NCBI GenBank assembly: GCA_002709005.1
Contig: PAPH01000047.1
Span: 1-64,000 of the forward strand
Origin: Hyphomicrobiales bacterium
GTDB lineage: Bacteria; Pseudomonadota; Alphaproteobacteria; Rhizobiales; Rhizobiaceae
Length of the DNA: 64,000 bases
Direction of reading: 5' to 3'
Shown here: piece after piece, positions 33,444 to 41,249 of the stretch
How positions within the stretch are numbered: the stretch's first letter is position 1
How the letters are laid out: the number at the start of each line of letters is the position of its first letter
The notes under the pieces: model-generated
What the model was told of the DNA's origin: nothing
Seen by the model: only the letters and a program-made list of their open reading frames with translations
Databases searched by the model: none
Position numbers and translations under genes: made by a program

Positions 33444-34867
33444 GCGACGCCACCGTCGACACGCATCTCGAGACCGCCCGTCCGGCGCAGGGCGGCCGGG
33501 CCAATCCGTTCCTGTTGGTGCCGATCACGCTGTTCTTCCTGTTGCTCGGTTTCGCGGTTCTCCGCTCGCCGAGCCTGATGTCGAGTTACGGCATAGGCAG
33601 CGCGATCATCGTCGCCACACCGCTCATTCTCGCCACCTATGCGCTGATGGCTTCGGTGATCTCCGGCCGCGGCACAGTCGATCTTTCGATCGGGCCGCTG
33701 ATCGGCTTCATCAATGTGACGCTGATCCAGCTCTATGGCGCGGGAATCCTGTCCAATCCGATCGCCATCTTTGCCTATGCGATCTTCATCGGCGCGCTCT
33801 ACCAGTTCCTGTTCTCGCTCATCGTCATCTATGTCCGCGTGCAGCCGATCATCGTCTCGCTGTCGGGCTACCTGGCGCTGTCGGGGATGAACCTCGTCAT
33901 CCTGCCACGGCCGGGCGGCGTGGCGCCGCAATTCATGGCTGACTGGGGGCTGGGCACCTCGATCTTCTCGCCGGTATTCGCGATCCTGGTGGTCGCCTCG
34001 ATCGCCTGGCTGCTGTTCACCCGCACGGCCTTCTACACCCACCTGCGGCTGATGGGGTCGGATGAACGCGCCGCCTATACGAGCGGCGTGCCGATCTACG
34101 TCGTGCGCATTGGCGCGCACCTGATATCCGGCGCCTTCGCCGGGCTTGCCGCCATCACCTTCACCGCGCTGATCTCGTCGGGCGACCCGTCGCAGGGCAC
34201 CACCTACACGCTGATCGCGGTGACCGCGCTGGTGCTCGGCGGGGCTTCGCTCGCTGGCGGCCGCGGCGGGGTGTTCGGTTCCTTCCTCGGCGCGAGCAAC
34301 CTCTATCTGATCACCTTCGTGCTGGCGACATTCAACTTTGGCGCGGTGCAGAGCTTCGTGACCAATCTGGCCTATGGCTCGATCCTGGTGATCTCGCTCC
34401 TGCTGACGCTGATCATTCCCTTCATCCAGCGCCACATCCACAATTTCTCCCCGGTCCTCTATTTCGTCGGCCTCGGCGTTGTCGCGATGGGCGTGATCCT
34501 GCACGCGACCAACGACCGCGATCCGCGCGCCCGGCGGGCGCCCGCCGAGGAGGCGGCAATCGTCGCGCCGCTTCAGAAGATCGCGACCGAGCAGCTCTAT
34601 GTCGGTCCGCTCGAGGTCGCGTCCCCCACCGCGACGGATACGGACCTGCGCAAGGAAGCCGGGCCGCTGGTTCTGTCGGCGCTCCTGCTGATCGTCGTCG
34701 CGGTGTTCGTCCGGGTCGCCCTCAGCCAGTCGGATCGCAGGAACATCGCCCCCGTCGTGGCCGTCGTGGTGGCCGCACTCGTCTTGTTCGGCGCTTATCT
34801 GATGCGCGGCGAAGGGCCCTTCGCGCCCGGTGGCGGTGACGCGAGCGGAACGGAGGAGAGCCGATGA
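33440..34867 (+). CDS. RbsC-type ABC permease 1, extended
   Basis: Inner-membrane permease of 475 residues in the BPD_transp_2 family. The core (about 25-335) contains the family motif GRGTVDLSIGPLIGFINV near 75 and LVLGGASLAGGRGGVFGS near 265. Typical members are about 330 residues. This one continues with a charged loop and two to three further hydrophobic segments (about 405-455) and ends in a Gly/Glu tail. Coupled by ATGA overlaps to the ATPase before and the second permease after. Confidence 0.9.
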   Translation: MSDATVDTHLETARPAQGGRANPFLLVPITLFFLLLGFAVLRSPSLMSSYGIGSAIIVATPLILATYALMASVISGRGTVDLSIGPLIGFINVTLIQLYGAGILSNPIAIFAYAIFIGALYQFLFSLIVIYVRVQPIIVSLSGYLALSGMNLVILPRPGGVAPQFMADWGLGTSIFSPVFAILVVASIAWLLFTRTAFYTHLRLMGSDERAAYTSGVPIYVVRIGAHLISGAFAGLAAITFTALISSGDPSQGTTYTLIAVTALVLGGASLAGGRGGVFGSFLGASNLYLITFVLATFNFGAVQSFVTNLAYGSILVISLLLTLIIPFIQRHIHNFSPVLYFVGLGVVAMGVILHATNDRDPRARRAPAEEAAIVAPLQKIATEQLYVGPLEVASPTATDTDLRKEAGPLVLSALLLIVVAVFVRVALSQSDRRNIAPVVAVVVAALVLFGAYLMRGEGPFAPGGGDASGTEESR

Positions 34868-36237
34868 CGACGCTCGCCCAGACGCCGAAGCTCGGCCTGC
34901 CGGCCACCATCATCGGCCTTGCGGTCGGCGTCATCCTGACCGCCATCGGCGTGGTCTTCGGCTTCCTGCAGGGGATCTCGGTCCAGCTCATCATTCTCTC
35001 GGCGATTGCCACGCTGGCGGCCTTCGTATGGGGTTGGCGCTTCGTGCTCGGCCAGTTCGTCAGCGAGGGGCCGGTGCCGGCGGAAGGGGAAATCAGCGAG
35101 GGCCGGAAGGTCTGGCTGCAGTTCCGTCCGGCGATCTACGGGCTGATCGCGATCCTGGCACTGTTCCTGATCCTGTCGGTGACCATCGACGGCTTCTTCA
35201 ACGTCTGGAACGTCGTATCGCTGCTGATCATCCTGACGATCATCGTGCTCACCCGGACGCTTGGACGTCATTTCCAGGAAAACCGCTCGGCCTTCATCGG
35301 CATCATGGTCCTGTCGGGGCTGTTCTCGATCGGCTCGATGAATATCGAGGGATTCGCCTCGGCCAACAACATCAAGTCGATGCTCTTGTTCGCCTCCTTC
35401 CTCGGAATCGCCTCGGTGGGGCAGACGCTGGTGGCGCTTCTGGGCGGGCTCGACCTTTCGATCCCGTTTATCATCGGGGCGGCCAATGTGGGGCTTCTCT
35501 ATCTCATCGGTCTCGGCGTGCCGCCTTGGCTCGCGACCCTGATCGTTCTCGTCATCGGGGCGACGCTGGGGGTCATCAACGGGCTTCTGAGTTACCGGCT
35601 GCAAGGCCAGGCGCTGATCGTCACGCTCGGAACGGGTTTCGCGATCTCCGGCGGTGTGCAGATCGTCACCTCGATCGGTACGGCCTATGGCGGCAACGTG
35701 TTCGGCACCGTGCCGGGATGGCTCTCCAACCTCGCGGCGATGAATGGCTCGACCTTCGGGCTTCCCGTTCCCCCGGTGATCGTCATCTGGGCGCTGATCG
35801 TCATCGTGCTGATCGCCGGCATGCGGCTGACTGTCTACGGGCGCTATCTCTATGCCCTCGGCGTCAATCGCACCTCGGCGAGCCGGGTCATGATCTCGGA
35901 GCTCACCTACTGGGTGATGATGTACGCGATCTCCGGCTTCTTCGCGGCCCTGACCGGCAGCCTGCTGCTCGGCTGGTCGGGTGGCGGCTTCATCGGGGTG
36001 GGCGACCAGTATCTCTTCCTCACGCTGGCGGCCGTGGTGGTCGGCGGCACCTCGCTGCTCGGCGGCCAGGGCGGTTACGGCTTCACCGTCATCGGCGTGC
36101 TGGTGCTGCAGGTGCTCTCCTCCTTCCTCATCGGCATCGGCCTCGATTTCGAGTGGCAACAATTCATCTTCGGTCTGCTGATCCTGCCGATGGTGGCGCT
36201 CTATGCGCGCTCGCCGCACATCAGGACGCAAATCTAG
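34864..36237 (+). CDS. RbsC-type ABC permease 2, extended
   Basis: Second permease, 457 residues, forming a heterodimer with the preceding one. The family motif appears as LLGGLDLSIPFIIGAANVGL near 195 and VVVGGTSLLGGQGGYGF near 392. An N-terminal region of about 120 residues with three extra hydrophobic segments precedes the core, so both permeases carry unusual additional membrane parts at opposite ends. No other gene interrupts the ABC set; the rhodopsin homologue follows 57 bp after its stop. Confidence 0.9.
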   Translation: MTTLAQTPKLGLPATIIGLAVGVILTAIGVVFGFLQGISVQLIILSAIATLAAFVWGWRFVLGQFVSEGPVPAEGEISEGRKVWLQFRPAIYGLIAILALFLILSVTIDGFFNVWNVVSLLIILTIIVLTRTLGRHFQENRSAFIGIMVLSGLFSIGSMNIEGFASANNIKSMLLFASFLGIASVGQTLVALLGGLDLSIPFIIGAANVGLLYLIGLGVPPWLATLIVLVIGATLGVINGLLSYRLQGQALIVTLGTGFAISGGVQIVTSIGTAYGGNVFGTVPGWLSNLAAMNGSTFGLPVPPVIVIWALIVIVLIAGMRLTVYGRYLYALGVNRTSASRVMISELTYWVMMYAISGFFAALTGSLLLGWSGGGFIGVGDQYLFLTLAAVVVGGTSLLGGQGGYGFTVIGVLVLQVLSSFLIGIGLDFEWQQFIFGLLILPMVALYARSPHIRTQI

Positions 36238-36248
36238 AAAGGTCAGAC

Positions 36249-36293
36249 ATGAACGGGTTGGCGTATTTCAAAATCGACGGCGGGAGGGCGTGA
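36249..36293 (+). CDS. 14-residue micro-ORF before the rhodopsin homologue
   Basis: ATG preceded by AAAGGTCAGAC encodes MNGLAYFKIDGGRA and stops 1 bp before the rhodopsin-homologue ATG; its last codons contain the GGGAGGG ribosome binding site of that gene. It could be a translated leader controlling entry to the rhodopsin gene, or chance. Too short for statistics. Confidence 0.3.
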   Translation: MNGLAYFKIDGGRA

Positions 36294-36294
36294 C

Positions 36295-36996
36295 ATGGCT
36301 GTGTTCGAAACGGCGGACCTGACGGCCGCGAGCTATTCGACGGCGCTGCTGGGCCTTGCGGCGACGAGCGTGTTCCTGCTTCTGGGCACCGGCTGGGTGA
36401 AGCGCGGCTGGAAACTGCCCGTGGCGCTCTGCGCGCTCGCCGCCCTCGTCGGTGTCGGCGCGGTCTACGAGGCGCGCGAGGCCTGGGCGGCGAACCAATC
36501 GGTCCCGGTCGTCTATCACTATGTCGGCTGGGCGATCTCAATGCCCTTGCAGGTGCTGGCGCTGTTCTTCTTCGCGAGCCTGTTCGGCAAGCTCGGCATG
36601 GGCTTGTTCTGGCGGCTCGTGGTCGTCTCGATCCTGATGGTGTTCGTGCGCTATCTCGGCGAGGCTGGCTTCATGCACGCGACGCTCGCCTTCCTAATCG
36701 GGCTTGTCTTCTGGCTCTACATCCTGGGCGAACTCTTCTTCGGGCGGATGGACGAGGCGGTGCGCGGTTCGCTCAACGAGCCGGTGCAGCGCGGCTATTT
36801 CTGGCTCCGGCTGATCGTTACCGTCGGCTGGGCGATCTACCCGCTCGGCAACTTCATCACCTCTTTTGGCGGTTACGTCGACGACGGTTCCCTGTCCGTT
36901 GCCTACAACATCGCCGACTTTCTCAACCGGATGGCATTCGGCGTCGCGGTGCTCGCGACAGCCATGCTCGACAGCGAAGGAGAGCGCCATGTCTGA
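36295..36996 (+). CDS. Microbial-rhodopsin homologue lacking the retinal-binding lysine
   Basis: Seven-helix membrane protein of 233 residues; helices at about 13-32, 41-59, 73-97, 104-120, 125-149, 168-187 and 203-225. Proteorhodopsin landmarks are clear: helix C YHYVGWAISMPLQ, helix E GLVFWLYILGELFFG, helix F VGWAIYPLG and helix G YNIADFLNRMAFG. Aligned to proteorhodopsin from memory, the retinal Lys (K231) is Arg212, the proton acceptor D97 is Gly78, the donor E108 is Ala89, and R94 is His75; D227 is kept as Asp208. The only lysines (36, 40, 99) are at helix ends or loops. So no normal retinal Schiff base can form and a light-driven pump is not expected. It sits between ABC permease and flotillin genes, with GGGAGGG before the ATG. 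Function unknown. Confidence 0.88.
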   Translation: MAVFETADLTAASYSTALLGLAATSVFLLLGTGWVKRGWKLPVALCALAALVGVGAVYEAREAWAANQSVPVVYHYVGWAISMPLQVLALFFFASLFGKLGMGLFWRLVVVSILMVFVRYLGEAGFMHATLAFLIGLVFWLYILGELFFGRMDEAVRGSLNEPVQRGYFWLRLIVTVGWAIYPLGNFITSFGGYVDDGSLSVAYNIADFLNRMAFGVAVLATAMLDSEGERHV

Positions 36997-37069
36997 CGCG
37001 CCTCGAAACCCATCGGGACTGCCGGCAATCCGGACCACCGCATTCAAACGTGAAGGGACATTCCAATGA
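36989..37069 (+). CDS. 26-residue small ORF between rhodopsin homologue and flotillin
   Basis: ATG with an excellent Shine-Dalgarno (AAGGAGAG, 5 bp spacing) overlaps the end of the rhodopsin homologue by 8 bp. The frame reads MSDAPRNPSG to KREGTFQ and stops in an ATGA overlap with the flotillin start. Both junctions are typical of coupled genes, so translation is likely. The product is soluble, Pro/Arg-rich and unrecognised. Confidence 0.5.
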   Translation: MSDAPRNPSGLPAIRTTAFKREGTFQ

Positions 37070-38793
37070 AGGGTGCAGATTTCATTGCAATCATCATCCT
37101 GGCGGCGATCGTCATCGCGGTCTGCGCCTATCTGCTGCACTGGCTCTATCGCCGCTCGACGAAGGATATTTCCTTCGTAAGAACCGGCTTCGGGGGCGAG
37201 AAGGTGGTCATGGGGGGCGGTGCCTTCGTGTTGCCCATCCTGCACGACATCACCGAAGTGAACATGAACACGCTGCGGCTGGAAATCCTCCGGGCGCGGG
37301 AGAAGTCCCTGATCACCAAGGATCGCATGCGTGTCGAGCTGACCGTGGAATTCTACGTCCGCGTCCAGCCCGAGGACGAAGCGGTGGCGACCGCTGCCCG
37401 TTCGCTCGGTAACCGCACCATGCATGCCGAACAGCTCAAGGATCTCATCCAGGGCCGGTTCGTCGACGCCATGGGTGGAGCGGCGGCCAAGATGACGCTC
37501 GAGCAGATCCACGAACACCGGCAGGACTTCGTCAAGGAAGTCCGCAAGGAAGTCGCCGAGAGCTTGGCGTTCGACGGTCTGGAACTGGAATCGGTGTCGC
37601 TGACCTCGCTCGACCAGACGGACATCTCGCTGTTCAATCCGTCCAACACCTTCGACGCCGAAGGCCTGACGATCCTCACCGAGCAGATCGAAAGCCGCAA
37701 GAAGAAGCGCAACGACATCGAGAAGGACACGATGATCGCGGTTCGCGCCAAGAACCTCGAGGCGGAGAAGCGGTCGCTCGAAATCCAGCGCGATACCGAA
37801 TATGCGCGGCTGTCGCACGAGGCCGAAGTCTCCATCCAGCGCGCCCAGCGCAAGGCCGAGATATCCAACGAGAACGCGGCGCGCGAACGCGAGATGGAAG
37901 CGATCAAGCTCAAGGAACGCGAAGCGGTCGAACGCGCCCGCATCGAGATGGAGCAGGAGATCGAGCGCATCGACATCAAGCGCCGCGAGGCCCTGCAACT
38001 CGAGGACCAGGCCCGCGAGATCGCGCTCGCCGGCAAGTCGAAGGAGCGTTCGGAAGCCCAGGCGATCGCCGAGGCCGCGCGCGCCAAGATGATCGAGGCG
38101 CAGGAGAAGGTCCAGACGCTGCGCGATACCGAGATCGCCAACCGCCAGAAGGCGATCGAGCTTCTCGAGGCGCAGAAGGTGGCGGAAGCGGAAGGCGCGC
38201 GCACCCGCATCCTCGCCGAGGCCGAAAAGGCCGCGGCCAAGGATCGCGCGGATGCCGACCGGATTGCGGTGGCAGCACTTGCCGAACGCTACAAGGTCGA
38301 GGCGGAGGGCAAGCAGAAGCTCAACGAGGCCGAAAACATCCGCTCCGACGCCAGCCGTCGCAGCGGGCTGCACAAGGCGCTCGTGGAAAACCTGCCGGCG
38401 ATCATCCGCGAAAGCGTCAAGCCGATGGAGAAGATCGACGGCATCAAGATCCTGCATGTCGACGGCATGCCGGGCTTCTCCGGCGGCGGCTTCTCGACCG
38501 GGCCTTCCGGTTCGGGCGGTTCCGGCGGATCGGATGGAGACGGCTCGGGCCCGCGGGACGGCAACCTTGCCGAACAGGTGGTCTCCTCGGCGCTGCGCTA
38601 CCGCTCGCAGGCTCCCTTCGTCGACCAGCTTCTGGGCGAGATCGGGCTGAGCGCGGACAATATCCACCGCACGCACACGCTCCAGGATCTCTCCAAGGTC
38701 GTCTATTCCGAGCCGAACGCGCCCGAGCCCAAGGCTCCCAAGGGACCGTCCGGCAGCAAGGGCAAGTCGGCGGGCAAGACACCGGCCGCGTAA
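37066..38793 (+). CDS. Flotillin-like SPFH-domain membrane scaffold protein
   Basis: Flotillin/FloT-type protein of 575 residues. An N-terminal membrane anchor (about 5-27) is followed by the SPFH domain (about 30-190, with FVLPILHDITEVNMNTLRLE). A very long charged coiled coil (about 205-430) is rich in EA and ER repeats. The C-terminal part has a Gly/Ser linker near 470-495 and a Lys/Pro-rich tail. Flotillins organise membrane microdomains and help assemble membrane complexes. Placement directly after the rhodopsin homologue and before two membrane proteins suggests that it scaffolds them. Confidence 0.93.
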   Translation: MKGADFIAIIILAAIVIAVCAYLLHWLYRRSTKDISFVRTGFGGEKVVMGGGAFVLPILHDITEVNMNTLRLEILRAREKSLITKDRMRVELTVEFYVRVQPEDEAVATAARSLGNRTMHAEQLKDLIQGRFVDAMGGAAAKMTLEQIHEHRQDFVKEVRKEVAESLAFDGLELESVSLTSLDQTDISLFNPSNTFDAEGLTILTEQIESRKKKRNDIEKDTMIAVRAKNLEAEKRSLEIQRDTEYARLSHEAEVSIQRAQRKAEISNENAAREREMEAIKLKEREAVERARIEMEQEIERIDIKRREALQLEDQAREIALAGKSKERSEAQAIAEAARAKMIEAQEKVQTLRDTEIANRQKAIELLEAQKVAEAEGARTRILAEAEKAAAKDRADADRIAVAALAERYKVEAEGKQKLNEAENIRSDASRRSGLHKALVENLPAIIRESVKPMEKIDGIKILHVDGMPGFSGGGFSTGPSGSGGSGGSDGDGSGPRDGNLAEQVVSSALRYRSQAPFVDQLLGEIGLSADNIHRTHTLQDLSKVVYSEPNAPEPKAPKGPSGSKGKSAGKTPAA

Positions 38794-38851
38794 CAGGAAC
38801 CGGATGGCGGGGTTCGTGACGGTCCCGCCGTCTCCAACCGGAGAGCGTTGA

Positions 38852-39277
38852 ATGTCCAAGCCGGCAATGGTCGAGCGCGATCTGCTTGTCTTCTCGATAT
38901 GGGCCGTGCTCGGTTTCGGAGGGCTCGCGCTCATTCTCGAAGGCTTTTCGCGGGATTCCTATTTCGTCTCGCTGGCGGGAACGGCAGCGATCGTTACGGG
39001 CTTCGTCGCCCATATCGTGGTCAACGCCCTCTTCGACACCGGCTTCCGTCCGGGTGAGGCCGCGCTCGGCATCTCCGCCTTCGGGGCGCTGGCGCTCGCC
39101 TTCATCGGCGGCTGGGCGGTCGGCGGTTTGTCACCCACCGATTACTGGTCCGGATTGACGCTTTTCGCGGTTCTCGCCTTCGGGCTGCCGGCCTATCTTT
39201 CCACCCGCTACGGACTACGGGGCGCCTTCTCGCGCTTCCATGTCCGGCACGCAGACGACGGGAAGCCCGTGGCATGA
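38852..39277 (+). CDS. Four-TM membrane protein of unknown function
   Basis: Integral membrane protein of 141 residues with four hydrophobic segments at about 12-30, 38-58, 69-90 and 98-116, and a basic C-terminal tail (RYGLRGAFSRFHVRHADDGK). GGAGAGCGTTGA precedes the ATG. Its stop overlaps the start of the symporter gene (ATGA), as in small accessory subunits encoded before SSS-type transporters. I do not recognise the family; accessory subunit is an inference. Confidence 0.7.
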   Translation: MSKPAMVERDLLVFSIWAVLGFGGLALILEGFSRDSYFVSLAGTAAIVTGFVAHIVVNALFDTGFRPGEAALGISAFGALALAFIGGWAVGGLSPTDYWSGLTLFAVLAFGLPAYLSTRYGLRGAFSRFHVRHADDGKPVA

Positions 39278-41223
39278 CAGGCATGGCGTATTCGGTCTGG
39301 CTCCCGCTTTTCGCGCTCTTCTATGTCGCGGTGATGCTCTATTGGGTGCGGGTTGCGACCAACGAGGCGTCTGCAGGTGACGGGTTCTTCTCCGCCGGCC
39401 ACGCGTTGTCGCCATGGATTTCGGCGCTCTTCATCGCCGGCGCGAGCATGAGCGGCTGGTTTGTGCTCGGCGGCAGCCAGCAAATCGCGGTGCAGGGCTT
39501 CCAGATGCCGGCGCTGATCGTCGGCGGCGTCCTTCTGGCATTGCCGGGAACGCTGTTCTTCAAGCGGCTCTGGTTCGTGGCGGAGCGGATGCGGGTATCG
39601 TCGCAGGCCGAGATTTTCCGCGTCTACTATCACAGCCCGTTTCTCGTCGTTGTCTCGGTACTGGTGGCGCTTCTGTTCGCGCTCGGTTTCGCCGGATTGC
39701 AAATCCGGGCGATCGCGGATTTTGTCGAGCTGTTGACCGGCGGTGTCGTGACGCGGCTGACCGCAAGCGTGGTGCTCGGCTTCATCCTCTTTGCGGGGGC
39801 GGGCATCGGCGGGATGCGCGCCATCGGCTATTTCGGCGTCATCCAGACTGTTCTCGCCTTTACCGGGATCGTGGTTCTTTCCGGTTTCGCGCTGATCTGG
39901 AGCGGTGGGTTCGCCGCGCTCAATGCCGGGCTGTTGCAGCTCTCGGCCACGGAAGGGTCGGCCGGACTGTTCACCGTCGATCGGGTGATCCGGTTTACCT
40001 CCGGTCTCGGCCGGGGCGGGGAACTGGCCGAGGCGAACACCGCGCTCGCCAATCTCAGCTTTGCCTTCGCGCTGATGGGCTTCCAGGCGAGCCCGCTGGT
40101 GATGAAGCTGGTCTTGTCCACACGCAGCCCCAACGGTATTGCCGCCGGGCAGACCTGGGTGACGGCCGGATTTTTCGGCGCCATCATCGCGTTCTGCATC
40201 GCGCTGACCGGGGCGGCGGGGCTCGCCAATCGCGACCTGGCGCTGACCGGTCTCCTCGGTGCACTTCAGGCGGGCTCGCCGTGGTTTGCGGCCTGGATCT
40301 TCATCGGGATCGCCGCCGGCGTTCAGCTTCTCGCCGGGCTCGCGCTCTTCGTGGCGGGCGAGGGGCTGATCCGCCATATCTACCGGCCCTATTTCCATTC
40401 GCGGCTGAGCAAGGAACGCGCGGTCACGCTGACCCGGATCGCGATCGCTGTGCTTGCCGTTCTCGCCATGCTGATGGAGAACCTCACACCGGTTACCCTG
40501 TCTGCGCTCGCCGCTCTCTCCCTGCCGTTGGCCTTCCAGCTCTGGACTCCGCTTCTGGGCATCACATGGCTGCCCTGGATCACACGCTCAGCGGCGGTCA
40601 CCGGCGTCGGCTTCGGGATTGCCGGCGTGATCCTGACCGAGCCTTTCGGCTATCAGGTTCTCTCCTTCTTCGGTCTCGAACTGCCCTGGGGGCGCTGGCC
40701 GTGGACCATCCATTCGGCGCTCTGGGGGATGGCGGCGAATGTCGCGGCGGTGCTAATCATCTCGGCGATTACGAACCGCGATGCCTGCGGTTCCGAGGCG
40801 AAGGAAATCCGCAAGCTCTTCTCCGGCCTACTGGCCACCTCGGCCAAGGCGCGGACGCTGCGCTCGACGGCATGGTCGGTGGTGCTCGCCTGGTTCTTCC
40901 TGGCCGTCGGTCCAGGACTGATCTTCGGCAATTGGGCCTTCATTGCCGCGGGCGAGGACGGACCGGTCTGGCTGCTTGGCATGCCCTCGATCTGGGCCTG
41001 GGGGCTCGGCGCCTGGGTCAGCGGACTAGGGCTGATTTGGTTTCTTTCCTACAAGATGGAAATGGCGAGCCCCGTCCATGTCGCCATCCCGCCCTACGAG
41101 CCGCCGCCGCGGCTGAAGAAAGACAAGGCGGCCCTCGAGCAGGAGCGGCTGCGGATACTCGTCCTGACGGGGGCGGCCGGTTTCGCGCTGGCGGTTCTGA
41201 TCGCATTCAGTTTCGGCGGCTGA
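39274..41223 (+). CDS. Sodium/solute symporter (SSS/SLC5) family transporter
   Basis: Membrane protein of 649 residues with about 14-15 hydrophobic segments. The N-terminal block GDGFFSAGHALSPWISALFI, then SMSGWFVLGGS, matches SSS transporters (PutP, ActP, PanF). The family core ends near residue 490. The C-terminal 150 residues contain two further helices and a charged tail, longer than PutP (about 500). It would import an organic solute with sodium, giving the operon a second uptake route besides the ABC importer. Confidence 0.88.
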   Translation: MTGMAYSVWLPLFALFYVAVMLYWVRVATNEASAGDGFFSAGHALSPWISALFIAGASMSGWFVLGGSQQIAVQGFQMPALIVGGVLLALPGTLFFKRLWFVAERMRVSSQAEIFRVYYHSPFLVVVSVLVALLFALGFAGLQIRAIADFVELLTGGVVTRLTASVVLGFILFAGAGIGGMRAIGYFGVIQTVLAFTGIVVLSGFALIWSGGFAALNAGLLQLSATEGSAGLFTVDRVIRFTSGLGRGGELAEANTALANLSFAFALMGFQASPLVMKLVLSTRSPNGIAAGQTWVTAGFFGAIIAFCIALTGAAGLANRDLALTGLLGALQAGSPWFAAWIFIGIAAGVQLLAGLALFVAGEGLIRHIYRPYFHSRLSKERAVTLTRIAIAVLAVLAMLMENLTPVTLSALAALSLPLAFQLWTPLLGITWLPWITRSAAVTGVGFGIAGVILTEPFGYQVLSFFGLELPWGRWPWTIHSALWGMAANVAAVLIISAITNRDACGSEAKEIRKLFSGLLATSAKARTLRSTAWSVVLAWFFLAVGPGLIFGNWAFIAAGEDGPVWLLGMPSIWAWGLGAWVSGLGLIWFLSYKMEMASPVHVAIPPYEPPPRLKKDKAALEQERLRILVLTGAAGFALAVLIAFSFGG

Positions 41224-41249
41224 CGGGCCGGGAAAATGTGGAGAAAACG

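Noticed and set aside
34795-36231. 478-residue antisense ORF opposite ABC permease 2
   Set aside because: Its Asp/Glu/Arg-rich, low-complexity composition is typical of the complement of a GC-rich membrane-protein gene. No ribosome binding site or family pattern, while the plus-strand permease is clear.
36295-36996. Heliorhodopsin or ordinary proton-pump identity for the 7-TM protein
   Set aside because: Helix C, E, F and G motifs match the proteorhodopsin type rather than heliorhodopsin. The missing Lys, acceptor and donor residues rule out a normal pump.
36295-36996. The 7-TM gene as a decayed pseudogene
   Set aside because: The frame is intact, all seven helices and a strong ribosome binding site are present, and it is tightly packed between coupled genes.
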